DNA of 59,897 nucleotides from JBBRSL01 sp038245435 (GCA_038245435.1 JBBRSL010000001.1:1-59897), one strand, 5' to 3'; numbered from the stretch's first letter, positions 43,003 through 52,602 are shown. Notes: generated from the sequence alone by a model not told the origin. Translations and numbers: made by a program.

Positions 43003-45120
43003 ATGGGGCAAATCATTAACCCATTAGGTAAAAAAATAACAAAAGTCGAAACTGACTTTTTAGGCAAAACTCTCACGTTTGAAATTAATCGTCTTGGTTT
43101 TCGAACTAGTGCATCTGTTTTGGTAACGTACGGTGAAACTGTCGTGCTCGGCACGGCTATGGTAAGCCCAAAGCGCCTCAGTGGCTTTGACTACTTTCCA
43201 CTCAGCATCGATTACGAAGAAAAAATGTATGCAGCTGGCAAAATCAGCGGTAGTCGTTTTATCAAGCGCGAAGGTCGCCCAAGCGATGATGCTATCCTCA
43301 TCGGTCGTTTAATCGATCGCCCAATTCGCCCACTATGGCCAAAAGGCTATCGTCACGAAGTACAAGGCGTGGCTAGCGTATTAAGTCTCGACCCAACCTT
43401 CCGCCCAGATATGATTGCCATGATTGCTTTGAGCGCTGCATTTAGCCTCACCGGTGCACCATTTGATGGCCCCGTTGCCGGTTTGCGCGTTGGTGTTGTT
43501 GATGGCAAGTTTCAGGCATTTTTGTCTGCCGAAAGCTATGACACAGGTGATTTAGATCTCGTTGTCGCTGGTACCGAAAATGGTGTCATGATGGTTGAAG
43601 CTGGTGCAAGTGAAGTCAGCGAAGAGCTCGTTGCCGACGCTATCGCCTGGGCATTTGACGCAATGCAACCAGCTATTAAGCTCCAAAAAGAGCTTGTGAA
43701 AAAAGTCGGTGTGACCGCACAAGAATTTGAACTTGATTTACCGAACGATGAAATCCAAACAACCGTTAACACATGGGTTGATGGCAAGCTTGGCCACAAT
43801 ATTCGTGCACCGTATCCAGAACGTAATGATTTAGTGAATGCGCTTCGCAATCAGTTTCATGATGCTATGGAAGACACGATTGGCGAAAACTACGCAGAAC
43901 ACAAGAATGAATATGACGAAGCCTTTACACTTGCCGTGCACAAAGATGTACGCGCCGGTATTATCAAAGACAATATTCGCCCAGACGGTCGTAAACTAAC
44001 CGAAATCCGTACTCTTAGTAGCGAAGTTGGTATTTTGCCACGCGTGCACGGTAGTAGCATCTTTACTCGAGGCCTTACACAAGCTTTGAACATTGTGACG
44101 CTTGCACCGCTTAGCTACGCCCAAATGGTAGATACTATGGAAAAAGAAGGCGAACGCCGCTATTTCCACCACTATAATGCTCCTGGCTACACTGTTGGTG
44201 AAGTTAAGCGACTTGGTTCACCAGGCCGCCGCGAAATTGGCCATGGCTACCTCGCCGAACGCGCACTTGCAGCAGTTTTGCCAAGCGAAGTCGAGTTCCC
44301 ATATACGATTCGAACCGTAACCGAAATTATGAGCCAAAACGGGAGCACCAGCATGGCCGCTACTTGTAGCAGCACATTGGCATTACTTGATGCTGGCGTG
44401 CCTCTCAAAGCTCCTGTGAGCGGTATCGCTATGGGCCTTATGGTCGAAGGTGATAAAACCTTTATTTTAAGCGATATTGCCGACGCTGAAGACTTTGCAG
44501 GGGATATGGACTTTAAGGTGACCGGTACTTCAAAAGGCATCACGGCTATTCAGATGGACATGAAAGTTCATGGTTTGCCAACGGATGTTCTTAGGGCTGC
44601 ACTTTTGCAGGGTAAAGATGGCCGAGCTTTTATTTTAGAGCACATGATGACCACTATTTCTGAACCACGAGCCGACCTAAGCCCATATGCACCACGAGTC
44701 GTTTCAATATCAATTAACCCAGACAAGATTCGCGACGTTATTGGTAAGGGTGGCGAGACCATTAACAAGATTATCGCTGAAACTGGCGCTGATATTGATA
44801 TTAAAGATGATGGTACGGTATTTATTTCGAGCCCCGACAAGACCAGTATTGACGCAACGATTAAGTGGATTGAAAGCCTTACCGAAGAACCTGAAGTTGG
44901 CAAGATTTACACGGGTAAAGTTGTGAAGATTATGGACTTTGGCGCATTCGTAAACATCATGCCAGGCACTGATGGTATGGTGCATGTCAGTGAAATGGCT
45001 GACGAACGCGTTGAACACCCGAGTGATGTTGTGCACGAAGGCCAAGACGTTGACGTGAAACTTGTGGCTATTGATGATCGCGGACGCTTACAGCTCAGCA
45101 TGAAAGCAGCCAAGAAATAG
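43003..45120 (+). CDS. pnp: Polyribonucleotide nucleotidyltransferase
   Basis: A 705-residue PNPase starting at MGQIINPLG (ATG 43003, AAAGGA 8 nt upstream); an open frame from 42931 would run through the leader stem and was rejected. Two RNase PH domains (PIRPLWPKGYRHE in the first; RPDGRKLTEIR and GRREIGHGYLAERAL in the second), a KH domain (IRDVIGKGGETINKI) and an S1 domain (GKVVKIMDFGAFV) are in the usual order. It degrades RNA by phosphorolysis. Confidence 0.96.
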   Translation: MGQIINPLGKKITKVETDFLGKTLTFEINRLGFRTSASVLVTYGETVVLGTAMVSPKRLSGFDYFPLSIDYEEKMYAAGKISGSRFIKREGRPSDDAILIGRLIDRPIRPLWPKGYRHEVQGVASVLSLDPTFRPDMIAMIALSAAFSLTGAPFDGPVAGLRVGVVDGKFQAFLSAESYDTGDLDLVVAGTENGVMMVEAGASEVSEELVADAIAWAFDAMQPAIKLQKELVKKVGVTAQEFELDLPNDEIQTTVNTWVDGKLGHNIRAPYPERNDLVNALRNQFHDAMEDTIGENYAEHKNEYDEAFTLAVHKDVRAGIIKDNIRPDGRKLTEIRTLSSEVGILPRVHGSSIFTRGLTQALNIVTLAPLSYAQMVDTMEKEGERRYFHHYNAPGYTVGEVKRLGSPGRREIGHGYLAERALAAVLPSEVEFPYTIRTVTEIMSQNGSTSMAATCSSTLALLDAGVPLKAPVSGIAMGLMVEGDKTFILSDIADAEDFAGDMDFKVTGTSKGITAIQMDMKVHGLPTDVLRAALLQGKDGRAFILEHMMTTISEPRADLSPYAPRVVSISINPDKIRDVIGKGGETINKIIAETGADIDIKDDGTVFISSPDKTSIDATIKWIESLTEEPEVGKIYTGKVVKIMDFGAFVNIMPGTDGMVHVSEMADERVEHPSDVVHEGQDVDVKLVAIDDRGRLQLSMKAAKK

Positions 45121-45152
45121 ACGTTAGGTATTTGACGTTGGACGTTAGAAAT
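45118..45152 (+). repeat. Heptamer-periodic repeat C (half element)
   Basis: Starting with the pnp stop codon itself: TAGACGT, TAGGTAT, TTGACGT, TGGACGT, TAGAAAT. It ends 7 nt before the next start codon. TAGACGT is shared exactly with repeat D at the end of ftsK. Confidence 0.7.
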
Positions 45153-45159
45153 AACTGCA

Positions 45160-45738
45160 ATGACACAGACGAAACAAGAACTTCTTGATCAGATTAGGGC
45201 AGATATCCTTGAACAAGATATCTGCTCAGATTTGGCCAAGCAGGCCACGAACCTGGTTTTCGGAGACGGAAATCCAAATGCCGACATTGTGATTATTGGC
45301 GAAGCGCCCGGCAAGCGCGAAGATGAGCAGGGCGCTCCTTTTGTTGGGGCCAGCGGCAAGTTTTTAGCCGAAATGCTCGCCAGTATAAATATGCGGCGCG
45401 AGCAAGTGTACATTACCAATATCGTTAAGTATCGGCCGCCAAACAATCGCGACCCATTACCGGACGAAAAAGCAGCTTTTTTACCATTTTTAGAGCGCCA
45501 GCTCGATGTTATTCAACCACTATTAGTTGTGACATTAGGCCGGCACTCTATGAACTGCTTTTTACCGGGCTTACAAATAAGTGAGGTTCATGGAGAGCCT
45601 AAACGAAAAGGCGACAGGGTATTTCTACCACTTTACCATCCAGCCGCAGCTCTCTATAACGGAGGTTTGCGACAGACATTGGTTGAGGATTTTCAGAACA
45701 TACCCCAGACCCTCCAATTAATTAGAAAAAGAAAGTAA
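45160..45738 (+). CDS. Family-4-type uracil-DNA glycosylase without the Fe-S cysteines
   Basis: A 192-residue protein with clear family-4 UDG motifs: VFGDGNPNADIVIIGEAPG, FVGASGKFLAEML and PLYHPAAALYNGGLR. The four cysteines that hold the 4Fe-4S cluster in thermophile enzymes are replaced: Asp20 and Ser23 at the N-terminal pair, Tyr91 (KYRPP for KCRPP) and Phe107. Its remaining cysteines are off the pattern. Likely still removes uracil from DNA. It lies 39 nt after pnp and 15 nt before RNase J. Confidence 0.88.
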   Translation: MTQTKQELLDQIRADILEQDICSDLAKQATNLVFGDGNPNADIVIIGEAPGKREDEQGAPFVGASGKFLAEMLASINMRREQVYITNIVKYRPPNNRDPLPDEKAAFLPFLERQLDVIQPLLVVTLGRHSMNCFLPGLQISEVHGEPKRKGDRVFLPLYHPAAALYNGGLRQTLVEDFQNIPQTLQLIRKRK

Positions 45739-45753
45739 AGGATTAACTAAATT

Positions 45754-47820
45754 ATGGATGAACAATCTAAGAAAAGAGCGCCTCAAAGACCAAACACTGG
45801 TCAGCGCTCAAACAACAAACCTAACAACAGTGCTGCTAGTCAGCAAATAGCACCACGGAGCGTATCGCGCGGGGCAGCTATTCGCGCCCAAAAGCGCAAC
45901 AGTGAAATGGCAAACAAGCTTGCCAATGAATATCTCGATGCTTCATCGACAAAACTCGAAAAGCGCGCGAACCTCATCGACGACAGCCAACGACTCAAGA
46001 TTATTGGTCTTGGTGGTATGGATGGTGGTGGCTCAAAGAACATGATTCTTATTGAGTATAAAAACGATGCAATCGTGATTGATGCTGGTAACGACCTTGG
46101 TGTCGACTTGCCAGGCATTAACTACGGCATTGCTGACGTAACTTACCTCGAAAGCATTAAGCATAAACTGCGTGCATATATTATTACGCACGGTCACCTC
46201 GACCACATTGGCGGCTTACCGCACATCGTGCCAAATATTCCGGCGCCTATTTATGGTAGTAAGTTTACGATTGGCCGTGTCGAAGAAATTTTCGGTAACT
46301 TTGGCTTACCAATGCCCGAAGGCTTTGAGCTTAATACGATTATGATGAACGAAAATACCCATGAACGTCTCAAGATTGGTGAATTCTTTGTTGAACTCGT
46401 GCGTGTCACACACTCAATCCCTGGTAGTACTGTCGTGGTTGTTGACACACCCGTTGGCCGTATCATTAATACTGGCGACTTTAGGCTCGACCCAGATCCA
46501 CTTGACCACGAAAAAACTGACATCGACCGTCTTAAGCAACTTGGTGACGAAGGCGTACTTGCACTTTTAAGTGAAAGTACCACTACTGAGCGCCCAGGTC
46601 GTACACCGAGTGAAAGTACTATCGAACAAAGCTTTGTTGATATTTTGCAGCAAGCACCAGGCCGCGTATTTATCGGGCTATTCTCGACCAATATCAACCG
46701 CGTACAAATGATTATCAATGCTGCCGTGCACAACAACCGCAAAATTGCGATAGATGGTCGCAGCATGGTAAGTACGCTCGAAATGGCCGTTCGTCATGGG
46801 TTTGTAAAAATTCCAAAGGGTACGTTTATCCCGATTAACAGCGCCAATACTTTGCCTGATGACAAAATCGTCGTAGTTTGTACAGGTAGCCAGGGTGAGC
46901 CAAGTGCTGCCTTGGTACGTATGAGTACCGGTGATCACCGTCATATTAAGATGAAACCACAAGACACCGTGGTGCTGAGTTCGACACCTATTCCATACAG
47001 TGGTAACGATGCAAATATTCGCTCGATGGTAGATGATTTGCTCAAAAAAGATGTACACGTCTACCGACACGAAACGCGCGAAGTCGACGGTTGTGGCCCG
47101 CTTCACGTGTCTGGCCATGCCAGCCAAGAAGAGTACAAAGATATGATTAACTACATTCGACCAAAGTTTTTTGTGCCAATTTATGGCGACTTTACGGCTA
47201 AGAAGTATCATATCGAACTTGCTGTCGAAGAAGGCATTCCACGTAAGAATACCCTTAACGTTGATAACGGCGATGTCATAACCTTTACCTCTGACAAAAT
47301 GGAGCTTAGTGGCCAAGTGCCACACGGCACGGTACTTGTCGACCAAACAGGTGCCATTGTCAGTAATGTCGTCGTAAAAGACCGTATTATGATGAGCCAA
47401 GATGGCCTCGTAACAGTGGTGCTAACCGTTGACCGCAAAACCGGCCAGGCGCTGACCAGCCCTGACATCATTAGCCGTGGATTTATCTACATGCGCGATA
47501 ATGAAGAACTCATGAACGAGCTTCGTGGCGAGCTACGCCGAGCAGTACAGCAGCGCTTTAAGCGCATCGATCTTGACCGCTTTAAACAAGAAATCCGTGA
47601 GCATGTTACGCACTTCTTGTACGACAAAACGCAGCGCAGCCCGATTATCATCCCTGTTGTTAATGTGATTGGTAAGGGTGGTACTGTTGCGCCAAATGGT
47701 ACCAACGGTGAGGCGCCTGCAAAACCAGAGGTTGATCCACAAACAGAAGCTATTAGCCAAGCACGCCGTTTTGCGCAACTGCGACAGCAGCTGCTCAACC
47801 AAGACGCTCGTACTGATTAA
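45754..47820 (+). CDS. rnj: Ribonuclease J
   Basis: A 688-residue metallo-beta-lactamase RNase. The catalytic motif ITHGHLDHIGGLPHI, beta-CASP motifs (IALLSESTTTERPGRTPSE-like, then VVCTGSQGEPSAALVRM) and the HVSGHASQEE block are present. The ~85-residue N-terminus (Gln/Asn/Arg-rich, PQRPNTGQRSNNKPNN) is a disordered extension seen in actinobacterial and Saccharibacteria versions. With PNPase 2 genes upstream, it completes an RNA-decay cluster. Confidence 0.95.
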   Translation: MDEQSKKRAPQRPNTGQRSNNKPNNSAASQQIAPRSVSRGAAIRAQKRNSEMANKLANEYLDASSTKLEKRANLIDDSQRLKIIGLGGMDGGGSKNMILIEYKNDAIVIDAGNDLGVDLPGINYGIADVTYLESIKHKLRAYIITHGHLDHIGGLPHIVPNIPAPIYGSKFTIGRVEEIFGNFGLPMPEGFELNTIMMNENTHERLKIGEFFVELVRVTHSIPGSTVVVVDTPVGRIINTGDFRLDPDPLDHEKTDIDRLKQLGDEGVLALLSESTTTERPGRTPSESTIEQSFVDILQQAPGRVFIGLFSTNINRVQMIINAAVHNNRKIAIDGRSMVSTLEMAVRHGFVKIPKGTFIPINSANTLPDDKIVVVCTGSQGEPSAALVRMSTGDHRHIKMKPQDTVVLSSTPIPYSGNDANIRSMVDDLLKKDVHVYRHETREVDGCGPLHVSGHASQEEYKDMINYIRPKFFVPIYGDFTAKKYHIELAVEEGIPRKNTLNVDNGDVITFTSDKMELSGQVPHGTVLVDQTGAIVSNVVVKDRIMMSQDGLVTVVLTVDRKTGQALTSPDIISRGFIYMRDNEELMNELRGELRRAVQQRFKRIDLDRFKQEIREHVTHFLYDKTQRSPIIIPVVNVIGKGGTVAPNGTNGEAPAKPEVDPQTEAISQARRFAQLRQQLLNQDARTD

Positions 47821-47840
47821 CGCATACCAGTATTTGAGTT

Positions 47841-47870
47841 AAAAAGAGGCCCCGCATAAGGGCCTCTTTT
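47841..47870 (+). terminator. Terminator after RNase J
   Basis: AAAAGAGGCCC/GGGCCTCTTTT stem (47842-47870), ending in four T, 21 bp past the stop. Confidence 0.9.
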
Positions 47871-47918
47871 CAGTGCTTAAGCTAGACAATAAGGGTAATC
47901 TGTGTTATAATTAACAAC

Positions 47919-48389
47919 ATGAAAGAATCATCAAGAAGATTTCTAAGAGAACTTCGCATAGACACCGAAGAACCACAAGAATCACTTGTTGAAGTTGCAG
48001 CAACGCCGAAGGATATTGGTGATAAACTCGGTGCTTTTGCTCCAAAAAAATTTAAAGATGCCAGTAGCGTTATGGTGAACGGGTATATTGCACGCGCAGA
48101 TGACGACTCAACGCATAAACGCTTAAATATTAAGTATTATAACCCCGAAGACCAACCAGCATTTATGCAGCTTTTTGCAGAACTAGCCTATAGAGACTTA
48201 ATGGTTCCCGAGCACAGTATTAGTAAGTTTTACCTACGATTTGTGAGCGATGAGCTACATTTACAAAAGCTGGTTCGAAAACCAGGTGAATCAGCGTTAA
48301 AATATGTTGATTGCGATCAAGATACCGTTGATAGAGTTGCTGAATGGCTTGATACATATCATGTAATGAGGGTAGCTAAGCTAATTTAA
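47919..48389 (+). CDS. Hypothetical protein
   Basis: A 156-residue soluble protein. The middle, YIARADDDSTHKRLNIKYYN, and the C-terminal VDRVAEWLDTYHVMRVAKL look like an alpha/beta domain, but no family is recognised. A perfect TATAAT (47906-47911) ends 7 nt before the ATG with no Shine-Dalgarno: a clear leaderless candidate. Confidence 0.65.
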   Translation: MKESSRRFLRELRIDTEEPQESLVEVAATPKDIGDKLGAFAPKKFKDASSVMVNGYIARADDDSTHKRLNIKYYNPEDQPAFMQLFAELAYRDLMVPEHSISKFYLRFVSDELHLQKLVRKPGESALKYVDCDQDTVDRVAEWLDTYHVMRVAKLI

Positions 48390-48439
48390 CGAGCCCGCTA
48401 TATAACAAAAACTAACAAATAGGCTACAATAAAACAGAT

Positions 48440-50665
48440 ATGGCTAAGAAGAAAAAGACAACCAAGAAAAAGAAAGTACAAAAAGAAACTCCTGAAATGA
48501 AAACGGGGAGTTATTTTTGGCGTCAAGTAACGGCGTTTATTATGATTGTGCTCGCGCTATTTGTGCTTATCGGCGGCTTTGGTTTGGGAGGTACGTTCCC
48601 AGTACATCTATTTAAAACGAGTGCTTGGTTTGTAGGCTATAGTGCTTTTTTGGTGCCTTTTGTACTTATATTTTTGGCAATTGCTAAGCTCAAGCACGAA
48701 GAGTACCAAATTCCGTTTTCAAAGCTTGTTACCAGCCTTATATTTTTGGCAATGCTAGCTGGCATGTTGCACGTGGTGCTTGACGCCGGCAATGCAGCCG
48801 ATTACGCAAAAGCAGGGCAGTACGGTGGCCAAGTCGGCAATGGGTTACGTAACTTTAGTTTGATGTTCTTGAGCCAAACGACCGCTTTTATTAGCTTTTT
48901 TGTACTGGGTTGGATTGCCTTTATGTTCATGTTTGGCCTATCACCAAAGCGTATGGGTAAAAGCTTTATGAGTATGTTCCAGCGTGAGCAACGCGAACCA
49001 GACACTGATTTACGAGAACTTAAAGCTAAGGGCGAAACCGACAAAGGTTTTCAATTACATGAAGGTGTGCCAATTGAGCACCATACGGCAGCCGAAAAGG
49101 CAGCTAAGCTATCAACTATCAAAAACACCGCTACCAAGCTCAGCGTAGCCGAAGATCACGCCGCGCTCACCACAGTCACCGATGTTGACTGGAAGTTCCC
49201 AGGTGTTGAATTGCTTGATCAAAAGCAAGATAAAGCCGACCCTGGCAATATCAAAGAAAACGCCGATATGATTAAAGATACACTGGCTAACTTTAATATT
49301 GATGTCGAAATGGAAGGTGCCAATGTAGGCCCGCGCGTCACGCAATATACTCTTCGTCCACCTGCCGGAGTTAAGATGAACAAAATTGCTGGACTGGCAG
49401 ATAACATCGCACTTGATTTAGCTGCTCAATCAATTCGTATCGAAGCACCTATCCCCGGTAAACGAGCCGTTGGTGTCGAAGTGCCAAACCTCAAGTCGGC
49501 AACGGTACGCCTTGCCGGAATCCTCAATAGTAAAGAGTGGAAAGAGCAATCATCGACACTTGGTTTCGCGATTGGTAAAGATATTGCGGGTGACCCGGTT
49601 GTCGCTCAGCTCGATAAAATGCCGCATATGCTCGTTGCTGGTCAAACTAACTCAGGTAAGTCAGTGATGATTAATACTTTGCTTACGAGTTTGCTTTATC
49701 GCAATAGCCCGTCAGACATGAAACTGATTTTGGTTGACCCAAAACAGGTTGAACTTACGCCGTATAACGATATTCCGCACCTGCTCACGCCAGTGATTAC
49801 TGAACCCGAAAAGTGTATTAGCGCACTCAAATGGGCTGTTGCCGAAATGGAGCGCCGCCTTAAGGCATTCGCGGGCGAGAAGAAGCGCAATATTTCTGAG
49901 TATAACGCGATTGCTGAGCTCGAAAGCATGCCCTATATCGTGATCGTGATTGATGAGCTTGCAGACCTTATGATGATGGCCGCCAAAGACGTTGAATCAT
50001 TAATTGTACGTTTGGCGCAAAAAGCTCGTGCAGCTGGTATCCACTTAGTATTGGCAACGCAGAGCCCACGTGTCGATGTTATTACGGGTCTTATTAAGGC
50101 CAACGTCCCGGCTAAGATTTCATTTACCGTATCTAACCAAATTGAATCACGCATTATTATTGACCAGCCAGGCAGTGAAAAGCTGCTCGGTATGGGTGAT
50201 ATGTTGCTGTTAACGCCTGCTATGGGCAAGCCTAAGCGCGTACAAGCCGCTTACATTAGCGATGAGGAAACGTTGCGGGTTACAGACTTTTTACGAGCGC
50301 AGAGGGGCCCACAATACGATGATGAAGTTGTGAGCATGCCGGTGGTTCTTAATGGTCGTGGGGGTATTGTCGTAGAGCACACTAGCCATGATGATGCCGA
50401 TGATGACATGTGGGAAGATGCTGTACGCGTAGTGATTGAAAACCAAAAAGCTAGTACTAGTCTGTTGCAACGTCGCTTACGTATTGGCTATGGCCGTGCC
50501 AGTCGTATTATGGACATCATGGAAGAAAAGGGTATCATTGGCCAGGCTGACGGCCAGCGCCCACGTGAAGTGCTGGTAAGTAGCATGAGTGATGTCTTTG
50601 GGAGCACCGAACCGACTCAAATTGAAGTCAGCGACGACCCGCGCGATGAATATCTCACGAGGTAG
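48440..50665 (+). CDS. ftsK: DNA translocase FtsK
   Basis: A 741-residue translocase. A Lys-rich N-terminus (KKKTTKKKKVQK), four membrane helices (~30-175), a linker, then the motor: Walker A VAGQTNSGKSVMIN, Walker B IVIVIDELADLMM, and a C-terminal gamma winged helix (TSLLQRRLRIGYGRASRIMD). It moves DNA at the division septum. A TACAAT box ends 9 nt before the ATG. Confidence 0.95.
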   Translation: MAKKKKTTKKKKVQKETPEMKTGSYFWRQVTAFIMIVLALFVLIGGFGLGGTFPVHLFKTSAWFVGYSAFLVPFVLIFLAIAKLKHEEYQIPFSKLVTSLIFLAMLAGMLHVVLDAGNAADYAKAGQYGGQVGNGLRNFSLMFLSQTTAFISFFVLGWIAFMFMFGLSPKRMGKSFMSMFQREQREPDTDLRELKAKGETDKGFQLHEGVPIEHHTAAEKAAKLSTIKNTATKLSVAEDHAALTTVTDVDWKFPGVELLDQKQDKADPGNIKENADMIKDTLANFNIDVEMEGANVGPRVTQYTLRPPAGVKMNKIAGLADNIALDLAAQSIRIEAPIPGKRAVGVEVPNLKSATVRLAGILNSKEWKEQSSTLGFAIGKDIAGDPVVAQLDKMPHMLVAGQTNSGKSVMINTLLTSLLYRNSPSDMKLILVDPKQVELTPYNDIPHLLTPVITEPEKCISALKWAVAEMERRLKAFAGEKKRNISEYNAIAELESMPYIVIVIDELADLMMMAAKDVESLIVRLAQKARAAGIHLVLATQSPRVDVITGLIKANVPAKISFTVSNQIESRIIIDQPGSEKLLGMGDMLLLTPAMGKPKRVQAAYISDEETLRVTDFLRAQRGPQYDDEVVSMPVVLNGRGGIVVEHTSHDDADDDMWEDAVRVVIENQKASTSLLQRRLRIGYGRASRIMDIMEEKGIIGQADGQRPREVLVSSMSDVFGSTEPTQIEVSDDPRDEYLTR

Positions 50666-50738
50666 ACATTGGATGCTAGACGTTGGATGTTGGAGCAGGC
50701 GCAGTTTTTTAGTATCTAGTATCTGACGTCTAACATCT
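50663..50738. repeat. Heptamer-periodic repeat D
   Basis: It starts with the ftsK stop codon. The left arm has TAGACAT, TGGATGC, TAGACGT and TGGATGT; the right arm has AGTATCT twice, GACGTCT and AACATCT, roughly its reverse complement, so a hairpin can form. The ftsK terminator follows directly. Confidence 0.75.
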
Positions 50739-50771
50739 AAAAAAGAGCTTGTGTTTATAAGCTCTTTTTTT
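50739..50771 (+). terminator. Terminator after ftsK
   Basis: AAAAAAGAGCTT/AAGCTCTTTTTTT stem with an 8-nt loop, attached to the end of repeat D. Confidence 0.9.
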
Positions 50772-50818
50772 GTACACTGCAGACAAGGTAGAGAACTAAA
50801 AGAAACAGGAGCGTGTGT

Positions 50819-51628
50819 ATGAGCTTCGAGATACAACACAACATAGAGGACGCTGAGGCTGATGCTGGGGCGTCTTTTTTTATTGAGCAGGCACTCATAA
50901 GTCCGGCTTTTATAGATGAATTTACTGGTCTGCCGTTGCCGATTCTGCCTGTAGAAAACTTCTACAGTTCATTTAATGATCAGCACCATGCATTTTTTTC
51001 TGACGATAGATCTGTCTACAAAGACGAAAGCGGTCGCGTGCTACGACATTCTCGCTTGCAGTATGGCCCCCGAAGGTTGCATAGCCGCTATCACGATTTT
51101 TTTGATGGCGTGCCATTGCCGCAAGACCCTGTACAGCGCTTTGGCATGGCAGTGCTAGCATACGCTGGCTATATCCCCGAACAAGCGGTTGATGTACGCG
51201 GCTCAAGGCCTGAACGAGTTATATTAACCCCCGATGAAAGACTGTACCTACAAAGCGGCGAAGTAATTTATACTGAACGTCGCATGAGCTCGCTCACGGG
51301 TCGCGATACGAACAACATCAAAAGGGGCGTGTACTTTATGAAGCACGCCATGGCCCAGGGTTTTGATTACCTCAAACAAAGCCAATTAGATGAATTTGTA
51401 ACGACAGAAGATTCACACAGGCGCCTTGAGCTTGGTATGTTTATTGTGAATCAAGCATTTTTAAGAGCTGTTGAGCCGATCGAGGATTTGTACAGGGTTG
51501 CTCATAAACATGGCCATATTCATCCAGAGGAGCGCCGGCACCCAGTTGGGATTCTTGAAAAAGTAACCAAAGGCTATCAGCCGGATTATTTTGATGAAAT
51601 ACAGCGCATTATCATTACTGCAGCTTAG
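50819..51628 (+). CDS. Hypothetical protein
   Basis: A 269-residue soluble protein starting at MSFEIQHN (ATG 50819, with AGGAG 7 nt upstream); a GTG at 50813 is less well placed. Blocks such as YGPRRLHSRYHDFFDGVPLP and AVLAYAGYIPEQAVDVRGS suggest a compact globular protein. No family recognised. Confidence 0.6.
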   Translation: MSFEIQHNIEDAEADAGASFFIEQALISPAFIDEFTGLPLPILPVENFYSSFNDQHHAFFSDDRSVYKDESGRVLRHSRLQYGPRRLHSRYHDFFDGVPLPQDPVQRFGMAVLAYAGYIPEQAVDVRGSRPERVILTPDERLYLQSGEVIYTERRMSSLTGRDTNNIKRGVYFMKHAMAQGFDYLKQSQLDEFVTTEDSHRRLELGMFIVNQAFLRAVEPIEDLYRVAHKHGHIHPEERRHPVGILEKVTKGYQPDYFDEIQRIIITAA

Positions 51629-51629
51629 C

Positions 51630-51658
51630 TTGCATAACAGGGGCGAATAGGCTATAAT
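51630..51658 (+). promoter_or_regulatory. Promoter of rpsF-ssb-rpsR
   Basis: TTGCAT (51630-51635), 17-bp spacer, TATAAT (51653-51658), starting at the stop of the upstream gene. Confidence 0.75.
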
Positions 51659-51664
51659 AGCAGT

Positions 51665-51728
51665 ACTATTAACTTCGGCTCACAGCTTTTATGCATGTGG
51701 GCGATAACCAGAGGAAGGAATTCTCTCT
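51665..51728 (+). promoter_or_regulatory. Structured rpsF leader
   Basis: A 64-nt leader with a 7-bp stem GCTCACA/TGTGGGC (51678-51702, one G-T pair) and GAGGAAGGA before the start. In many bacteria an S6:S18-binding RNA sits here and represses the operon; I cannot confirm the consensus. Confidence 0.4.
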
Positions 51729-52112
51729 ATGACAAGCAGCTATGAAATAGCCGTTTTATATCACCCGGATCTAGAAATAGATATCGAAAAACCTGCCGCC
51801 AAGGTAGTTAAAATCTTTACCGATAACGGTGGTAAAGTAACCGCAGAAGATAACTGGGGCAAGCGAAAGCTGGCATACACGGTTAAGGGCCACGATCACG
51901 CTGTATACGTTTTTTATACGGTTGATATCCCTGGCGAAAACGTTGCCAAGATTGAATCAATCTTGAACATCACTGACGAAGTAATCCGTTTTTTGATTAC
52001 CAAGCCAGATACTAAAGCTATTGAAAAGGCAGAAGCCTTTAAGGCAGAGCGTGCGAAAAAGAATGCTGGCCGCGAAGCTGCAAAAGCAGCCGGCGAAGTT
52101 ACTGAAAACTAA
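51729..52112 (+). CDS. rpsF: 30S ribosomal protein S6
   Basis: A 127-residue S6. SSYEIAVLYHPDLEID, NWGKRKLAYTVKGHDHAVYV and TDEVIRFLITK match the family. A charged Ala/Lys/Glu tail of ~30 residues follows the core. First gene of rpsF-ssb-rpsR. Confidence 0.93.
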   Translation: MTSSYEIAVLYHPDLEIDIEKPAAKVVKIFTDNGGKVTAEDNWGKRKLAYTVKGHDHAVYVFYTVDIPGENVAKIESILNITDEVIRFLITKPDTKAIEKAEAFKAERAKKNAGREAAKAAGEVTEN

Positions 52113-52145
52113 GGTTACAAAAGACATTTAACGGAGAACAAGAAC

Positions 52146-52598
52146 ATGGCACGAAGTTTTAACCAAGTAACACTTATGGGCAACCTAACCCGTGACCCAG
52201 AACTACGCACCACGCCAAATGGCCAAAGTGTCTGTAGCTTTAGCCTTGCGCTAAATCGCAGCTACAAAGGTGCCGATGGCAACTATGTAGAAGCAACTGA
52301 CTTTGTTGACGTAACGGCTTGGGGCCCACTTGGTGAGCGCGTTAGCCAGTACGTGACTAAAGGTCGCCCAGTGCTTGTAAGCGGTCGTTTACAAAGCCGC
52401 GCATGGGAACAAGATGGCCAAAAACGTAGTAAGGTTGAAGTTGTTGCGCAAGACGTCACATTCCTCGGCGGCCGTGGTGAAGGCGAAGGTGGCTCAGCTC
52501 CACAAGCAAGTGAAAAGAGTGCACCAGCACCGAAAAAAGACGTCGCAATCGAAGACATTAGCGACGAACCAATTGATTTAAGTGAAATACCATTCTAG
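52146..52598 (+). CDS. ssb: Single-stranded DNA-binding protein
   Basis: A 150-residue SSB. The OB fold reads SFNQVTLMGNLTRDPELRTT, then FVDVTAWGPLGERVSQYVTKG and VSGRLQSRAWEQDGQKRSK. The acidic C-terminal tip ends in DLSEIPF, the usual partner-binding tip. Between rpsF and rpsR, the conserved order. Confidence 0.96.
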   Translation: MARSFNQVTLMGNLTRDPELRTTPNGQSVCSFSLALNRSYKGADGNYVEATDFVDVTAWGPLGERVSQYVTKGRPVLVSGRLQSRAWEQDGQKRSKVEVVAQDVTFLGGRGEGEGGSAPQASEKSAPAPKKDVAIEDISDEPIDLSEIPF

Positions 52599-52602
52599 TA
52601 GA

